64,000 nucleotides of DNA, from contig NC_021678.1 of the NCBI RefSeq assembly GCF_000247815.1, forward strand, positions 885,878 through 949,877, given 5' to 3'. The translations under genes and the position numbers were made by a program. This DNA is from Ficedula albicollis (lineage: Eukaryota; Chordata; Aves; Passeriformes; Muscicapidae). Numbering within the stretch: the first letter of the stretch is position 1; every line of letters starts with the position of its first letter. This document shows, in pieces, positions 1 through 17,939 of the stretch. The notes below the pieces were generated by a model that did not search any database, had not been told where the DNA came from, and worked only from the letters and a program-made list of their open reading frames with translations.

Positions 1-2892
1 CACATGAATGAATAAACAGGTTAAGTCCACAGAGGAGCAGTGCCATTGTAAGTCAGGCTAAGTACAAATAACAAAGCTGCTACATCCAGGAGACAGCAAC
101 ACTTGGTTATACAAAGATGCCTTTGGACTCATTTTACTCTGCCATGGTACAGTTTTGGTTTTCTCCTTCAGCAAATAAAAAGGATGTCCTTGAAGAAATA
201 TGACTTGGGCATACACGGAGTGACCTATGACAAACAGTCACACTGTGGGAAATTGAGAGGAAAAGACCAAATGGATTAATCATCCAAAACTTCCTTCTCT
301 TCTCAGGAGAATGAAGGTAGCCTATTCAAAACAGAAACTCTGTCAGATACTAGAATTAAATATACAAAAGTAAGTCAAACACACAAAGGACAAAAATCAA
401 CATGAGCAAAACATTTTTAAAAAATTAATTAGCCAGGGATACCAAACACTAGAAGAAAAGTTCTGGAAACATGGATAGAGTAGGAGGAAGTTGAAGTAAA
501 TGCTGGAGCACTAAAGAGAAATCTCTAGAGTCAGATTCTTCTTTGAAAGATAAGAAATTCACTGAAATTTTTTTTCCAGACATTACTTCAAAGACCAGCT
601 GCAATCATAACATAAAAACAAAAAAGAATATAAAATTTTCGATTAACACTGGAAAAGAACACATTGAAGAATCCTTAAAACAACCTAGTACCTTTCAAAT
701 TGCTAAAACCTGTTTAGTTTCATCCCATCTTACCCTGAGCAAGCCTGAGAATCATAACTGATTCACCTGACACCCTGGAGTACTGATGAGGTAATTAGCA
801 AACTAGGGGAAAATGACACATCCTTGAAGTGAGGATTCCACAAAAAGAGGAAAACAAGGAAGAGCAATGGAACAGAAGTCTAACTGTAACTCTTAAAAGA
901 AAAAGCCACTGCAATTACAGAAAAGGGAAACTGAAAGTGAGTTACACCAATTTGGGCTGCCTCAAGCAATCTTCTTCTTCCTCTAACAGGACCAGAGGGG
1001 TGTGATAAAAGGAGAGGGCAATAATCCATTTAATTTCTCCAGCATGGCTTTTAACCCCTTGACAAATGAGGTTCAGGAAGTAGGTTCCAAGGAACATGCT
1101 GCAAATGAAATTAGTGTAAGAATTGTACAAAAAGATCATCAGGGAAAACATCCTGGAATAGACAATGAAGGACCACAATCAAATGAAAATATGTATTAAA
1201 TTAAGGCTTGTCAGCACTTTTTTTTGCAACTGGAAAAAACCCTGAATATTCTCCAGCAAGGTTATGTAAAAGAGAGTAAGCTGAAGAGAAAACAAAGATT
1301 ACAAAGGGCAGGATGAAAACTGAAATAGTCTCAATAACTAGCATAAGCAGACCTACACCTAAAAGCAATCTAAAAACAGACATTTCAACATGCACAAATG
1401 CCTGTACTCAAATTGGAAAGAAGAAACTGCCAGCTATATTGCAGTCCTACAAAAAAAGAATCCCAACAGGGAATTCACATCTAAATGCAATGCAAACATG
1501 CTGCCCTGCTGTAAATCCATCTCCAATTCTGCCTGAAACAAACAATATTGAAGAGAAGTGAATTAATAGATTGTAGCCTGTAGAAACATCTGGTTACTTT
1601 TCATCATCTTTTACAATGATAAATCCACAGTTGAAGTGATGTGGAATAGTTGTGAGCACTACAAACCCTGCTCTCTGCCCCCCACAAAACAAGAACAAGA
1701 GGGGAGGAGAGCACTGGACGTGCACAGGAGACCTCCAAAAATGAGCACTTGGATTTAGAGAAATGAGGAAACTGAGGCTGCAAAGAAAAAAATTACAAAA
1801 TTGTGGTCATTTTCAAGTACATAAAAAGGAATTGAATCATCTGTTCTCTGTGGACAGGAGAAAAGGAAAAACACAACAAATAAAGGGGGAAATACTTTAA
1901 CAAGGAAGATAGTGAAATGCCAGTACAGATTGCACTGAGGGGTTGCAGCACACATAGGAACAGACATTCTACAGAATAAATCCCAACAGTTGGAACTGCT
2001 CTCTTATATATAGTTCTGGTTTGGGATGCACGGATTCCAGGAGACCTCCTGTGCTCCCTTCACACCTACTTTTCTGATTCTATGAACACATATTTAGAAA
2101 CATAGCAAATATCACAAGTCTCCACCAGACTAAGCAAAGAGAGATTTCACAACCAGGACAGAAGGAAATGTGTCTAACAGAAAAGAGTTACAAAGGCATA
2201 AAGATGTTTTCATTATGGGTCAGTAAACTGATCTCAGTTATTTTGGTCACAACCAAAATATCTGTCCTGTACAAACTTGTGTAAAAATATCAGGCACGTT
2301 GTCAGAACAAGCCAGAAGCACACAGGGTCTGTGCTTTGTGCTTCTGCTCTGCTGTGCAGACACACAGAATTTTGGGACTCAACAGACCCCAGCACGTGAC
2401 TTGTGCTCAATGCAGCGGCTTACACAGCTCTAAATTAAATGCTGCAAAACACAGCAATTATAACTGATCAAATGAGTAAGCTGCAGCTGAAGTACAATAA
2501 TCTAAAAAGGAGACATTAAAAGCAACCACTTAGTAAACACATGTTCTCTTCATTCACTGTGCCTGAGCAAGCTCCTAAACTGGAGTACAAACCAACACAG
2601 ATTGTGGTGCCTGTGCTTTGGTTCCAAGCTTTATGTATTCTCATCTCAAATCTGTTTACCATGCACATTTGAAATTATGCCACAGAGCACCTGAAATTAT
2701 TCTGACAGCACCTGGACAGTGTTCCTGAAAAGCCTGAGCACTGACCCTGTGCAGTGCAACAGTGCAGAGATGTCTATACCAGCATTGAGCCAGAGAAATG
2801 CAGCTCCACAGCACAGAGACAGGCAGGCAGAGAGCACTGCAGTGAGCTCCAGCAGCACACTCAGTACCGTGCTGGGCCATGCCAAACCTGGC

Positions 2893-4050
<1,158 letters not shown>

Positions 4051-6343
4051 CTTTGGGCTGTCTCACCAAGGTCAGTAGGGCAGGCACAGGTAATCCAATC
4101 ATATTAGCCTTGTGCAGATGCAACTGGTCAGCTTTGGGATTCTTGACCATGTCTGTACAACTGTACACATATATGACAGATTGAATCATCACTCTCTTTG
4201 GGGGTGTGCCAACCACTTTCTTTTGCTTAATTATAGTTAAATCTCTGATTTCTTCCCTACATTTGAAAACCATTCCATACACTTTGTCTCCCTGAAATAT
4301 GCCAGAATTTTTACCAAAATATATGCAACAGTGTTTGCTGAGTCGTATATTTATTTTTCTCACAGAACCTGTGAAAAATAATTAATTAGTCATTGCAATA
4401 TTCATTTTATTATTAATATTAATAATTTAGTTCTGTATCTTCCAACCTTTCACATAACCTGCACAAAAGCTATTACTTATATTCTAGAATCTGTAATATT
4501 ACAATTCTCAAGCTTAGCTCCAAACACTCTATCAGACTAAGAGCTTCTCAAACGTTCCTGAACACAATCTCAAAACTTGTAACTGAAAAATCTCTTGGAA
4601 AACACTGCTTCCAACAGTTCCATGAATCAGGTGCATATCCTGGCACAGCTTTGCACACCACTAATCCACAGCATCTTTACACACCACAGGAGTGCTGTAA
4701 TTAGTGCTATACAAACTGAAAAGCAGCAGAGAGACCTGGTTAAACATCAGCAGGGAAATGATTTTGCTAAATGTGAAAGGTTGCATGGAATACAACAGGC
4801 ATCCATCCCCATCAAGTGGTGCCTTTTCTCCCTCACTGATTAAAATGATGTGCCTCTGCTGAGCCTCTGCCATCATCATCTGCCATCATCCCTCCTCTCC
4901 AATTGCCTCATCTAAGAGCCCTTTCTTTGCTCTCTTTATTGCTCTTGTGAGTGAGCAGGTAGATTACAGACACTGCATTAATCTGTTCTAAGGGCAATGC
5001 AGGTCTCACAGCCCTCTCCCTGCAAGCCTCTAACACACAATGTTTACAAACATCTGTTATTATCTGTTTCAACCACCCTGGGTCTTTTTTAGCAACACCA
5101 AACCAGTAATCACCCTGAAATATCTCCTCACAGCATGTTCAGGTCATACCCAGGGCAGCTTTGCATTTAGTGATTGTGAGAGCTCTCACAATTAGTTTCC
5201 TGCAAACAGAGTCCTTTCCCCATGAGTTCAGGTGACACTGATGAGCCTCCCAAAGGCTTGCTGGTAGGCAGCAGTGATGAGCAGGGCCTGCCTGGGAAGA
5301 GTGAGTGATCCCAGGAGGGCTGTGCTTCCAGGGCATCCACACCCCAGAGAAGCTAGCAGTCAGTGCTCTTGGCTGAGGAGAGAAAGAGCATCCCTCCACA
5401 AAAGCACTGCCCTGATCAACTCCTTCCATTCACACCCCAGCACACAAGGGAACCAGAGAATCATGCTTTGCTTTACAGAGCAACTCGCCAAATTCAAGTT
5501 TTTGCACACTCCTAGTCATGATTCATGACACCTTCTTATTCAAATACAACATTTTTCAAGCATCTTCCTGCTCCTCAATTTCCCACCCATCCATAAAGCC
5601 ATATCAATCCATATGTCTCCCATTTTCCATCACCACAGCAGTTTGAAGGAAGACAAAGGGGAGGACAATTAAATCACTTACCATGCAGTTCTTCCCAATG
5701 TGTCTGAATAAATCAGCATGAGAATACAAAAAGGACTGCTTTTACAAAATGACATGTGGAAGGATAGAGGGCTAAGACTCAGAGCATTCAATATATTTTG
5801 TTTTCAATTTCATGTTTACCGTGAATGAGTCACCTTCCATTTTCATTTCTTGGAAACTCTGGGTAGATTACTAAAGTGACAAAAATACTGACATACTTTT
5901 TGCACTAAGATCTTAAGAGTTTTTGTACTCTTTTTCTCCTTATTTGGTTGTATAGTGATTGATTTTGTAAATCCTATGCTAAATGTGAAAACCTGTGCTC
6001 TTAATTTGAACATCTCAGAGTGCTGAACTGAACTGATTTTCAGACAGTTTGGGAGTCAGCTGCCCAGGCTCAGAGTGCCATGGCACAGCCTCTCCCCATC
6101 CACTTGAATTCTGCCTTCTCAGTTTCCCCTCTGCAGTGCAGCACAGCAGATGTCTGCTGAGCTCACATGAAATGCTCAGTGGCTGACCATGGGGGGACAG
6201 TCGTGTTTCACTGCAGGGGTCCATCTGCTCCACTGCAGCACTCACAAAGTGTGGTGAGGCAGAAGTCAGAAACATCAAATCCAGCCCTGATGAACACCCA
6301 ACTCTCCAATACCCCAGCCCTGCCTTCCACTTTCTGAGAAAAG

Positions 6344-9827
<3,484 letters not shown>

Positions 9828-12290
9828 AGAAAAAATGTATATAACAATACACTAACAAGACTAATTTAACAAAAAAAAAAAATAGAAATGTATATAGCAA
9901 TACACTAAAAAGAGCTTGTGTTATTTCACAATGCCAAGGAAAAGCCTTAGAGGTTATTCACCAGAACTTAAATCCATGTTTCCATCTGATTCATAAAATC
10001 ATCTATGATATTTATGAAAATACTTCTATGAAAATGCTTCTCAAACTGCAAAAATATGTGACCTCACACAAGATCTATAAATACACCTAAACACTACAAA
10101 CACTAAGCTACATGATAAATTTGTAACAAAAACTTTAAGTGTGCTCTATTCTTCCAGTGTTTAGATTTCACCTGAATCTGCAGGTCGAAGATGTCAACAC
10201 TCAGAACATCAATGCTCATTGTCCTTTTTATTTTCAGTTTGTCATTGAAAACAACCTGGTATAATGTTGTCTCACTAGCTTTTTGTTCCCAGATCCTATA
10301 ACCTTACCTCCTTAATGGCTGCTGTGATCAACCATGTGAGAACTATTGCAGCAAATGTTGAAATTGGGAAAAAAAAAAAAAGATTAATTGTGGTTGTACC
10401 AGAAGGGATATGTAAAGCACATCACACTGCTCAGTTTTAAATAGGTCATGAGCTAGAAGGGAAACTAACACCTCTCATGCACCAGGGAGCTGGGTAATGT
10501 TAAAAATCTTACATTTTCTTTGACACCCTGGAATGAGCAGAAATCTACTGACTTCTGTATTACTGCAACAATACTGAAACAGTTCCATTTTGAAAAAAAA
10601 TTATTCATTTAAAAATTAAACAATGCAAAATCAAAAATTATTTCACCTTAAGAAAATGGATGGCAGCCACATCCCATGGCACCCAGGAACAGCCAGACTT
10701 CTATTCACACAGAGCCAGAGACTGTGGCTCAACTCTCTGATTTTTTCACCCTGGATTTCACCTGAAGCCCTAGAAGATTTAGACCCATTGAACATCAGGT
10801 ATTGACTGAACGGCTCTCATTTACTTTTTGATAATGCTTTGGAAAGAGCTGGTTATGTTCCAACTCTTCTTTTCACAAGCTTCTGACATGCTGCCCATGA
10901 GAATTTAGGCCAGTACAAACAGGCATGCTGGCAACTTAGTGTTAAACCCAGTTTGATTTTTCAAACCCCAGCAGACAGAGCCTTCTGTGAGAGCATCAGA
11001 TTCTGCAGGAGTCCCATGGTTACATAGCTGCCCCTATTTTTGCATTTTTCAAGCACATGATTTAATATGCAGTCATTTAACAGAAAGCAGGTTTTTCAGA
11101 GGAGGTCAAAGGTCCTAATGTTTATAAACTCCTGAATCTCTTCTCTTTGTAGAGGATAGTCATGTAACTACATCATTTGGCACCTGTCCTAGGGTGACTT
11201 TATGATGCTTGTATCCCCAATTGTCTGTTCTGCTTATGCTGGATATTGAGCTCTGTGCTTTTAAAACTACATCTGAGAACAAAAGGGGAAGAAGGAAAAG
11301 TGATGGAATGTCTGAGGCAGCTGTATTCAAAAACATCAAAATAAGAACTTCAGCTCTCGCTTTCTCTCACGGCCTGTGTTGTCTGCAGCACAGACAACAA
11401 AAAATAGCTCTCCTTTAATTAATTTTTTAACTAATTGAAACAGAAAAGTTCCCTGAACTAAGACTTTTCTTCTTTTTGAAACTGATCAGGCTGCTCTAGA
11501 CCAAAAACCCAAAGATGCATCAAAAGCTCACTCCTGTGGCCCACTGGGGCTCAGGACACCACATTTTCCAGCATAGGAGTGACTGATAAAGAAACTAAAT
11601 GAGCCAAACCCCATGAAAAGAAGTCTCTCTCTACATTTGCCATCTCGTCAAATCAATGAAAAATTCTGTTGTTTAATATGATTCATTCTCCTGCTTGTAA
11701 ATACTTTACTTGTTAAATGAACAGGTTTTTTCCACTTTCCAAAAAAAATAAAAATTACCTCCTGAACTAGTTGGGGGAGGGTCCCCTTGAATTTGTTTTC
11801 TAAAAAAAACCACTACAAAAATTTCCTCCCAAAATTTGCCATAAACCAAAACAATTACAGCATCAAACTGAGCTCTCTCTTCACTGATTATTGAATTTAT
11901 GCCAGGATATGCCATTCTCTTCATTTTTCATCATCACATGAGCACCAAAAGCATTAGAATCAGTTCTAAAAGACTAAGTATGGTTATAACTTTTTCATCA
12001 CAGATGCCTGCCCCCTTCCACGCTTCTTCTACACTCTTATTCCAAACAGGTTTAGCTTTATTCATGGGTACCAAACACTACTTCAATTCCTGAGTAAACT
12101 CCTATGAAGCTCTAAAATACTTTCATAAGCAAGAACACTTCCAATTTCTTCTTCAAAATTGTTGTCACAAGCCAGTGCATCTTTCAAACCATTGAAACAA
12201 TTAGTGCTAGCACTGACCAGAATCTGTGTTCCTAGATCTAGGATCTTATTTCAATCTGACCCTAGCTGCCACGTCTATTTTAAATGCAAA

Positions 12291-12338
12291 AGATCCCTTC
12301 CAACCCAAACTCTTCTGTGATTCAAAGATTCTGTGATC
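12291..12338 (+). mobile_element. CR1 retrotransposon 3' tail fragment
   Basis: The short motif GATCCCTTCCAACCCAAAC is followed by degenerate copies of the terminal octamer (TTCTGTGA, TTCAAAGA, TTCTGTGA). This is the 3' end of an avian CR1 LINE in plus orientation. No ORF part remains. Confidence 0.65.
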
Positions 12339-13490
12339 ATTAGCTGAGGCCCTACCCCTGGAGAAATGCTGCAAAATCAACGAAGAGAGTTTATACAGAT
12401 TTAGAAATATACTTACATCAAATGTCACTAAAAGAAGGCTGCTCTGATTCTCACTCTAAACTACTTTCCTAAATAAAACTCTTTGAGTACAAAAGTAAAG
12501 AGGAAGTATCATTATGTAAACTCTTCTATTATATCTAGAGAAAACTAAGCTTTCTGCTCTCATGTCTTTGATGGATATCACAACAAGAGAAGACAATTAA
12601 GGCTTCAAGGAGAGGCACGTTCACCCTACAGAGAGCACAGTGGAGCTGCAGCAAAACCCTGTCCAATTCCTGCAACAGTGAGAGATCAGACAAACCTCAT
12701 GTAGTTACTGGGATGGCTGAAATATCTCTGCCTGAAGCACAGACCCAGAAAGCTTCAATTGCTGCAGGGAAGCACAAGATCTGGATGTCTCAAGGTCACA
12801 CAGAAGCAGTGGCTCTGAAATTTGTTCCAGTAATACTGATTTATCAAGGCCCTGGAGGGCTACAAACCACAATCACAGTATATTTCATATATATATTCTC
12901 TTCTGGCTACTGCTTCAAGAATTCAAAAAATCCAGGAGAGCAAGAACAGCTTAATGTGTATGGTAAGAGACAATGACCACTTAGACTAGGAATCATAAAT
13001 TACTGTAATTAGAGAAGTTACCAAACACATCCTGTTTTACCTGAGTAAAACTGAACAAGTAAAGGAAATATTTATTCATATCTTTCAAACATACCTGGAG
13101 ATAAAATTTCTGGCTTACTTCTTACATCTCATGTGCTGTTCCAAAAGCTTTGGTTTACAACACCTGAAGGAATCTTTCCATCTGATTTGTTGATTAAAAG
13201 GTAGGTATTGACAGAGTAGAGCTGCATTATTTTCACCTGATTGTTTATTCTTTAATTGGGATTGATGAAGTAGAATCTGAAACAGTTTGTCTTGTTCCCC
13301 TATGTCTGCTGTTGCCTATTTTCAGACATGAAGTGACTCTAGTTAGGCATACACAGTCTTGTGCAGGAAGATTATTCAGTAATTCCCTTTGATTTCTATG
13401 AGAGCACTCATTTTGTCTCCACACCACTCCCGGGAGAGAGTGGCAGATGGAAAACGTCACAACTACTCAGTGCTGTCTTATCTCCCTGAT

Positions 13491-13596
13491 CACAGTGAAA
13501 AGTGACTCTGGTGTGAGAAGCACTAACAGATATCTTAGTAGGTCACAGTGAAAAGTGACTCTGGTGTGAGAAGCATTAACAGATATCTTAGTATCA
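13491..13596 (+). repeat. 53-bp tandem duplication
   Basis: Two adjacent copies of a 53-bp unit starting CACAGTGAAAAGTGACTCTG, with about one mismatch (CACTAAC versus CATTAAC). No coding potential. Confidence 0.9.
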
Positions 13597-14216
13597 GGCA
13601 GGATCAGGCAGCAGTGATGAGTGTAGCGTGTGATGGAGTATTTAGGAGAATTGCTACAATATCTGCAGGCTTGGATGGCCAGAAATACTCAAGTAACAGA
13701 AGAAGTAGGATGTAATGGAAAAAACTTCTGTCTCAACTGATGGCTTCTCCATAGTGCTAGTTCCAAGCTGGCACAGCTATATGGCAATGGACTTGCAGAG
13801 TAATATCTTCTCAGTGCCACACGGTGCTAAAGCTGAAACTTGAATGGTGCTCTTTTGTCTAAATCAGAAATGGTTAGACAATGCTTGGATTTTAATCTAC
13901 AGAAGGAAACAACCCCTTATATCGAAAATATAAATTCAGTTCACAAGTCTCACCATCAGTCAAAACTTACTGCATTTTGCTGCAGCTTTAACATTGCTAA
14001 TAAAGTTTCTGCTGATCTCACTAACAAGCCAGAAACTAAAGAACCATGTAAAATCAAAGCTTTTGATTTTACAGCCTGCAGGCTGTTTTAAATTTGCATC
14101 TATTTGAAACATGCAGATTTCTTGTTGTAATTTTTCAGTAATTGCAAGTAGGGCAGCACATCACAAGTAGGCAGAGCAGCACGACGTGTCGATGTCAGTG
14201 CCCAGCACTGCTGCCC

Positions 14217-14397
14217 TGCACGAGAAAGGGCTGCACAACAGGTCCCCAAGATGAAAAACCATCTGATTGCAACTCGCGCAGCAACCTGCACGAGAAAGGG
14301 CTGCACAACAGGTCCCAGGATGAAAAACCATCTGATTGCAACTTGCGCAGCAGGTCCCCAAGATGAAAAACCATCTGATTGCAACTCGCGCAGCAAA
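14217..14397 (+). repeat. 70-bp tandem repeat, 2.6 copies
   Basis: Units start TGCACGAGAAAGGGCTGCAC at 14217 and 14287. A third, shortened copy beginning at the GGTCCCC segment (14353) lacks the first part. The units hold several CpGs (CTCGCGCAGC, TGCACGAG) in an otherwise CpG-poor intron. Confidence 0.9.
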
Positions 14398-16050
14398 GCA
14401 TTACAATCAGCACCGTGGACAGCTCCTTATAACACAGCTATCTCCAGGCAGAAATCGCTCAGCACTGTGTTTTAAAAGCCACTTAAAAAAAAAGACCCAC
14501 CTTCCACAGCACAGCTGTAACTTCTGTAAGTATGTTTTTACCAAATGTTCTTCCTTTACCACTAATTTTTTGCTCATTACTTCATCACCCTTTCAGTTCT
14601 GTGGAAAGGGGGGAGAAGAAAAGAGTTTTTTGTTCCTTCTGCACTCCCACCCTCTGCTCCTTAGCTTTGTACAGACGTGGTTTGCAACAGCAAAGCTGGG
14701 AAGGAATGATTTAGGAAACAACTGGAATACCTGTCTGTTTGTGGTTAAAAAGGTTCCCAGATGATAGGCTCATTCAGGACTCCAGCAGTTTCAAAAAACA
14801 AACAAACATTAACAAGAGTCTCCACATTTCTGGGTTGCAAAGATAAATAATGAGCCCTTTTTTTGCTTTGGGGAAGTTTACTTAAAAAAGGAAACTATCT
14901 GTCTGTCTGCAGCATCTGTTGTGAGAAAAACACCAGCATTACATGAATCAGTCAAGAGGGAAAACTGGAGCAGGCAATTCTTTAAAAAAGTTACCTTAAA
15001 ATTATGCCTGAATGTGGATGTTATGGTTCTTTAAGAATTCAGGGTTTGGTTAAAATCATATCAGAAAGAGTTATAGAGACTTGCAAGGTAGGTACTGACT
15101 GCCATTTTAAAAAGAAACTTTAATCCTAAAAGCACCAAAGCACATATCAAGACTCTATACTGAGTGTCAGACATACCCAAAGCTAACTTCTAACAATCTC
15201 ACAGAGTAGATTAAATTTCTGTCTTCTCCATAACTTTATGAATAAAGGGACTAGACAGTGGTTTTTTCCACATTCAAAAATAAGTTCACCTTTTAGAACA
15301 GGTCATCCATGAAAAATTTCAGCCTTAAGGATGAATATTTTGAAAGCTCTGACCATATAAAATAGAATGCCAAAAGAAAAAGTGTTTCAACTCAAACCAC
15401 AGACTGGCATTCGGAGCCAGCAAGCTTTGAAGGAGAAATATCTTCTACTGCTACTGCAATTTTCTCTTTCCTAGCTAGAAGTAGTGACTGAAAACAAATT
15501 CTCTTGAAAAAGCACTCATTTTTGGAAAATACAATATTTTTGTTTAAATAATTGTATCAAGGACATATTAATTCCCCTCTTATAGATAAGTGCATGCAAT
15601 AAGGAAAAAAACATATGTACAGTTATTACTGAATTTACAGAACTAATATTAACAGCCTGTAGGTAGCTCTTTTTCCCATAGAGAATTATAATGAGTTACA
15701 TCCTTGTCTGTTTTGCACTTTCTTTTAACAACCCCCAGCAAAGACCAGGAAATCTTTCCCTCACACTTTCCATTCGAAAGATTATAGCCTGAAAGTTCAT
15801 TTTGAATGAGGAAATAAACTGAAAAAAACAGAGTATAATTTTATTTATCTATTTAGTTAGACCCTTTTTATACCATTTCAGGATTACTATCTCCCATTCC
15901 AAGATTGCAATTAAATGAACCAAAATCTTCCAACCAAGACTAATTAAAGCTGTAGTTTCTCAACTACAAAGTCAGTATACACAATAACCTATGTACATTT
16001 TCCTTCTATATGTTTTCAGTGTCACTGCTGGTGGTAAACAAAACATAAGC

Positions 16051-16180
16051 ACAAAATATACATCAAAAGCAAAAACTGCTCAGGCCCTTTCAGGAATAAT
16101 CTGCAGGAAGACAAGACAAAATATACATCAAAAGCAAAAACTGCTCAGACCCTTTCAGGAATGATCTGCAGGAAGACAAG
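16051..16180 (+). repeat. 65-bp tandem duplication
   Basis: Two copies of a 65-bp unit starting ACAAAATATACATCAAAAGC at 16051 and 16116, with two or so mismatches. Intronic, non-coding. Confidence 0.9.
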
Positions 16181-16458
16181 GTCAAAAAAGAGGGTGAAAT
16201 ACATTTCATTTCAATGTGCATTTTAAATAAACCATTTGCTCATTGTTTGCACTGACAAGTGCTAACCCACTTGGTCCTTATAAAAATGTACACATAATTA
16301 AATGGATAGATTTTATCAAACACAGGTCTTTACTGGATCTTGTATCTTCAAAAATAGTTTCAGACACAAGCCAGACTGCAGCTCAGTGCAGCCCCTACTG
16401 CAGCCACCAGGCCCTGGCTGGAGGGAGCACCCCTATTTCAAAAAACCACCTTTCCCTG

Positions 16459-16484
16459 AGAACTCTTCTTGCAAGAAGAGTTCT
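16459..16484. repeat. 26-bp perfect palindrome
   Basis: The 26 bases beginning AGAACTCTTCTT and centred on TTGCAA equal their own reverse complement with no spacer. GAA and TTC triplets occur in each arm, but their spacing is one base off a canonical heat-shock element, so I do not call it one. Confidence 0.9.
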
Positions 16485-16742
16485 GCCAGGGACAGCCTTC
16501 CATTTCAGAGCTGGACTCGTTGCCAGTCACCAGAATTGCACGTTCTGGAATTCCTCTGAACCCAATGAAGGCTGTCCCCAAAGGCTTTCAGAGCCCTTTG
16601 CAGCAGAGGAGGAAGGAAAAGAGAAAGAACCAACACCTCTGTGTGAGTTGTTCTCCTCAGAATATTCATGGTCCAGGTCCAGCTACCAAAACAAAACCAA
16701 TCTGATCCTTGAGATACAAGTTTGAAGGGTTCTGGATTTTCT

Positions 16743-16893
16743 GCTCACTGACTCATTATTAATTGGCTTTATAATGACATGTCATTCCTGCAGATTAAAA
16801 CTGGTCTGTTGCACTGTTGCTCACTGACTCATTATTAATTGGCTTTATATTGACATGTCATTCCTACAGATTAAAACTGGTCTGTTGCACTGA
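16743..16893 (+). repeat. 76-bp tandem duplication
   Basis: Two copies start GCTCACTGACTCATTATTAA at 16743 and 16819, with two or so mismatches. Non-coding. Confidence 0.9.
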
Positions 16894-17887
16894 GGTGCAG
16901 TTTATCACAGGGTGAATATCTAAAGGACCAAGTTCCAAACAAATATCAGTTTTAAGGCAGGAGATTGTTTTGGTGAATTTTCTACTTCTGGAGTAAGAAT
17001 ATCCAATGCAGAAGCCAGAGACAAATGTATACCTGTACTGTTCCACTGTTATTAAATCACTTTTCAGAGAACCACACTGTATGATTTACCTCCTTTCCAG
17101 AGTAGCTTTGACAGCTCAGATCAAAATGGCATCCTGTGATAAAAACCCACAAATGCACTAAAGAACAACATCAGGTACTTGTCACAGTTTATGAACTTTA
17201 AAAAGAAAAAACCAAACAAAAACCATGCACAAAACCTACAAGCACTACACACTCTGAAGTAGTGCTACAATAACTTCCTCTAACAATAAAAAATGCTACC
17301 AATATCACTGCATTTCTATCACTTGCAATCTTACATCCTTTCATTTGTTAGAAGCAAGTCTAGCAAATCTGTAACAAGTGTCAACACAGGGCTTTGTTTG
17401 TCTAAATACACAAGTGCACTATATTTCCCTGTTTCTTACAATGGAAGATTATGATAGTTTAAAAGAATTTTCTCAGTTGTCACTCTGTGCATGCATGTGT
17501 ATGACAGCAGTAATTTCCTACTAAACTTATTAATCTTACAGGAGCTCTTTAGAACCATATAATGGGAATACTTGGGTCTTTGGAGGCAGGGTCACTGGAA
17601 GCACTTTGCAGCAGGGTTCAACTGTCAAGTGACAGGTACATGGGGATAAGAGGCAGACTATTTTGTTTATTTGTCACTTGCTGGACATTAATAGTGGAGG
17701 AAAACGCTTTCAGCACAGCACATACAAGGCAGGAGATGCAAGAATATTGTCTGTGTCACTATTCCTTGTTGCCAGAAGTCTCATGAAAGAAGAAATATCA
17801 TTTTGCAGTGCATTTCAAAAATCTCTTTCATGTCCTATCTCCTAGAAATAATTCTGAAGTTTTTCTGTTTTCTTCTATTGTTAACCT

Positions 17888-17939
17888 TTACATAAAGAAT
17901 TAGGACGTTTTAAACAAAGCATCCTAATTCTTTATGTAA
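17888..17939. repeat. Inverted repeat, 18-bp perfect arms, 16-nt loop
   Basis: The left arm 17888-17905 (TTACATAAAGAATTAGGA) is the exact reverse complement of the right arm 17922-17939. The right arm is followed by GCATCCT, which repeats the seven bases that overlap its own start (GCATCCT at 17919-17925). There is no T-tract or gene context for a terminator; it looks like a template-switch product or a hairpin-forming element. Confidence 0.92.

Noticed and set aside
2020..2085. CR1-like 3' tail (GAGACCTCCTGTGCTCCCTT, then TTCTGATTCTATGA)
   Set aside because: Only partial resemblance and no upstream CR1 sequence; too weak to annotate.
16243..16725. 160-codon plus-strand ORF
   Set aside because: No recognisable domain or family and no convincing splice or promoter context; it contains the palindrome and lies antisense in a CTNNA3 intron. 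Best treated as chance.
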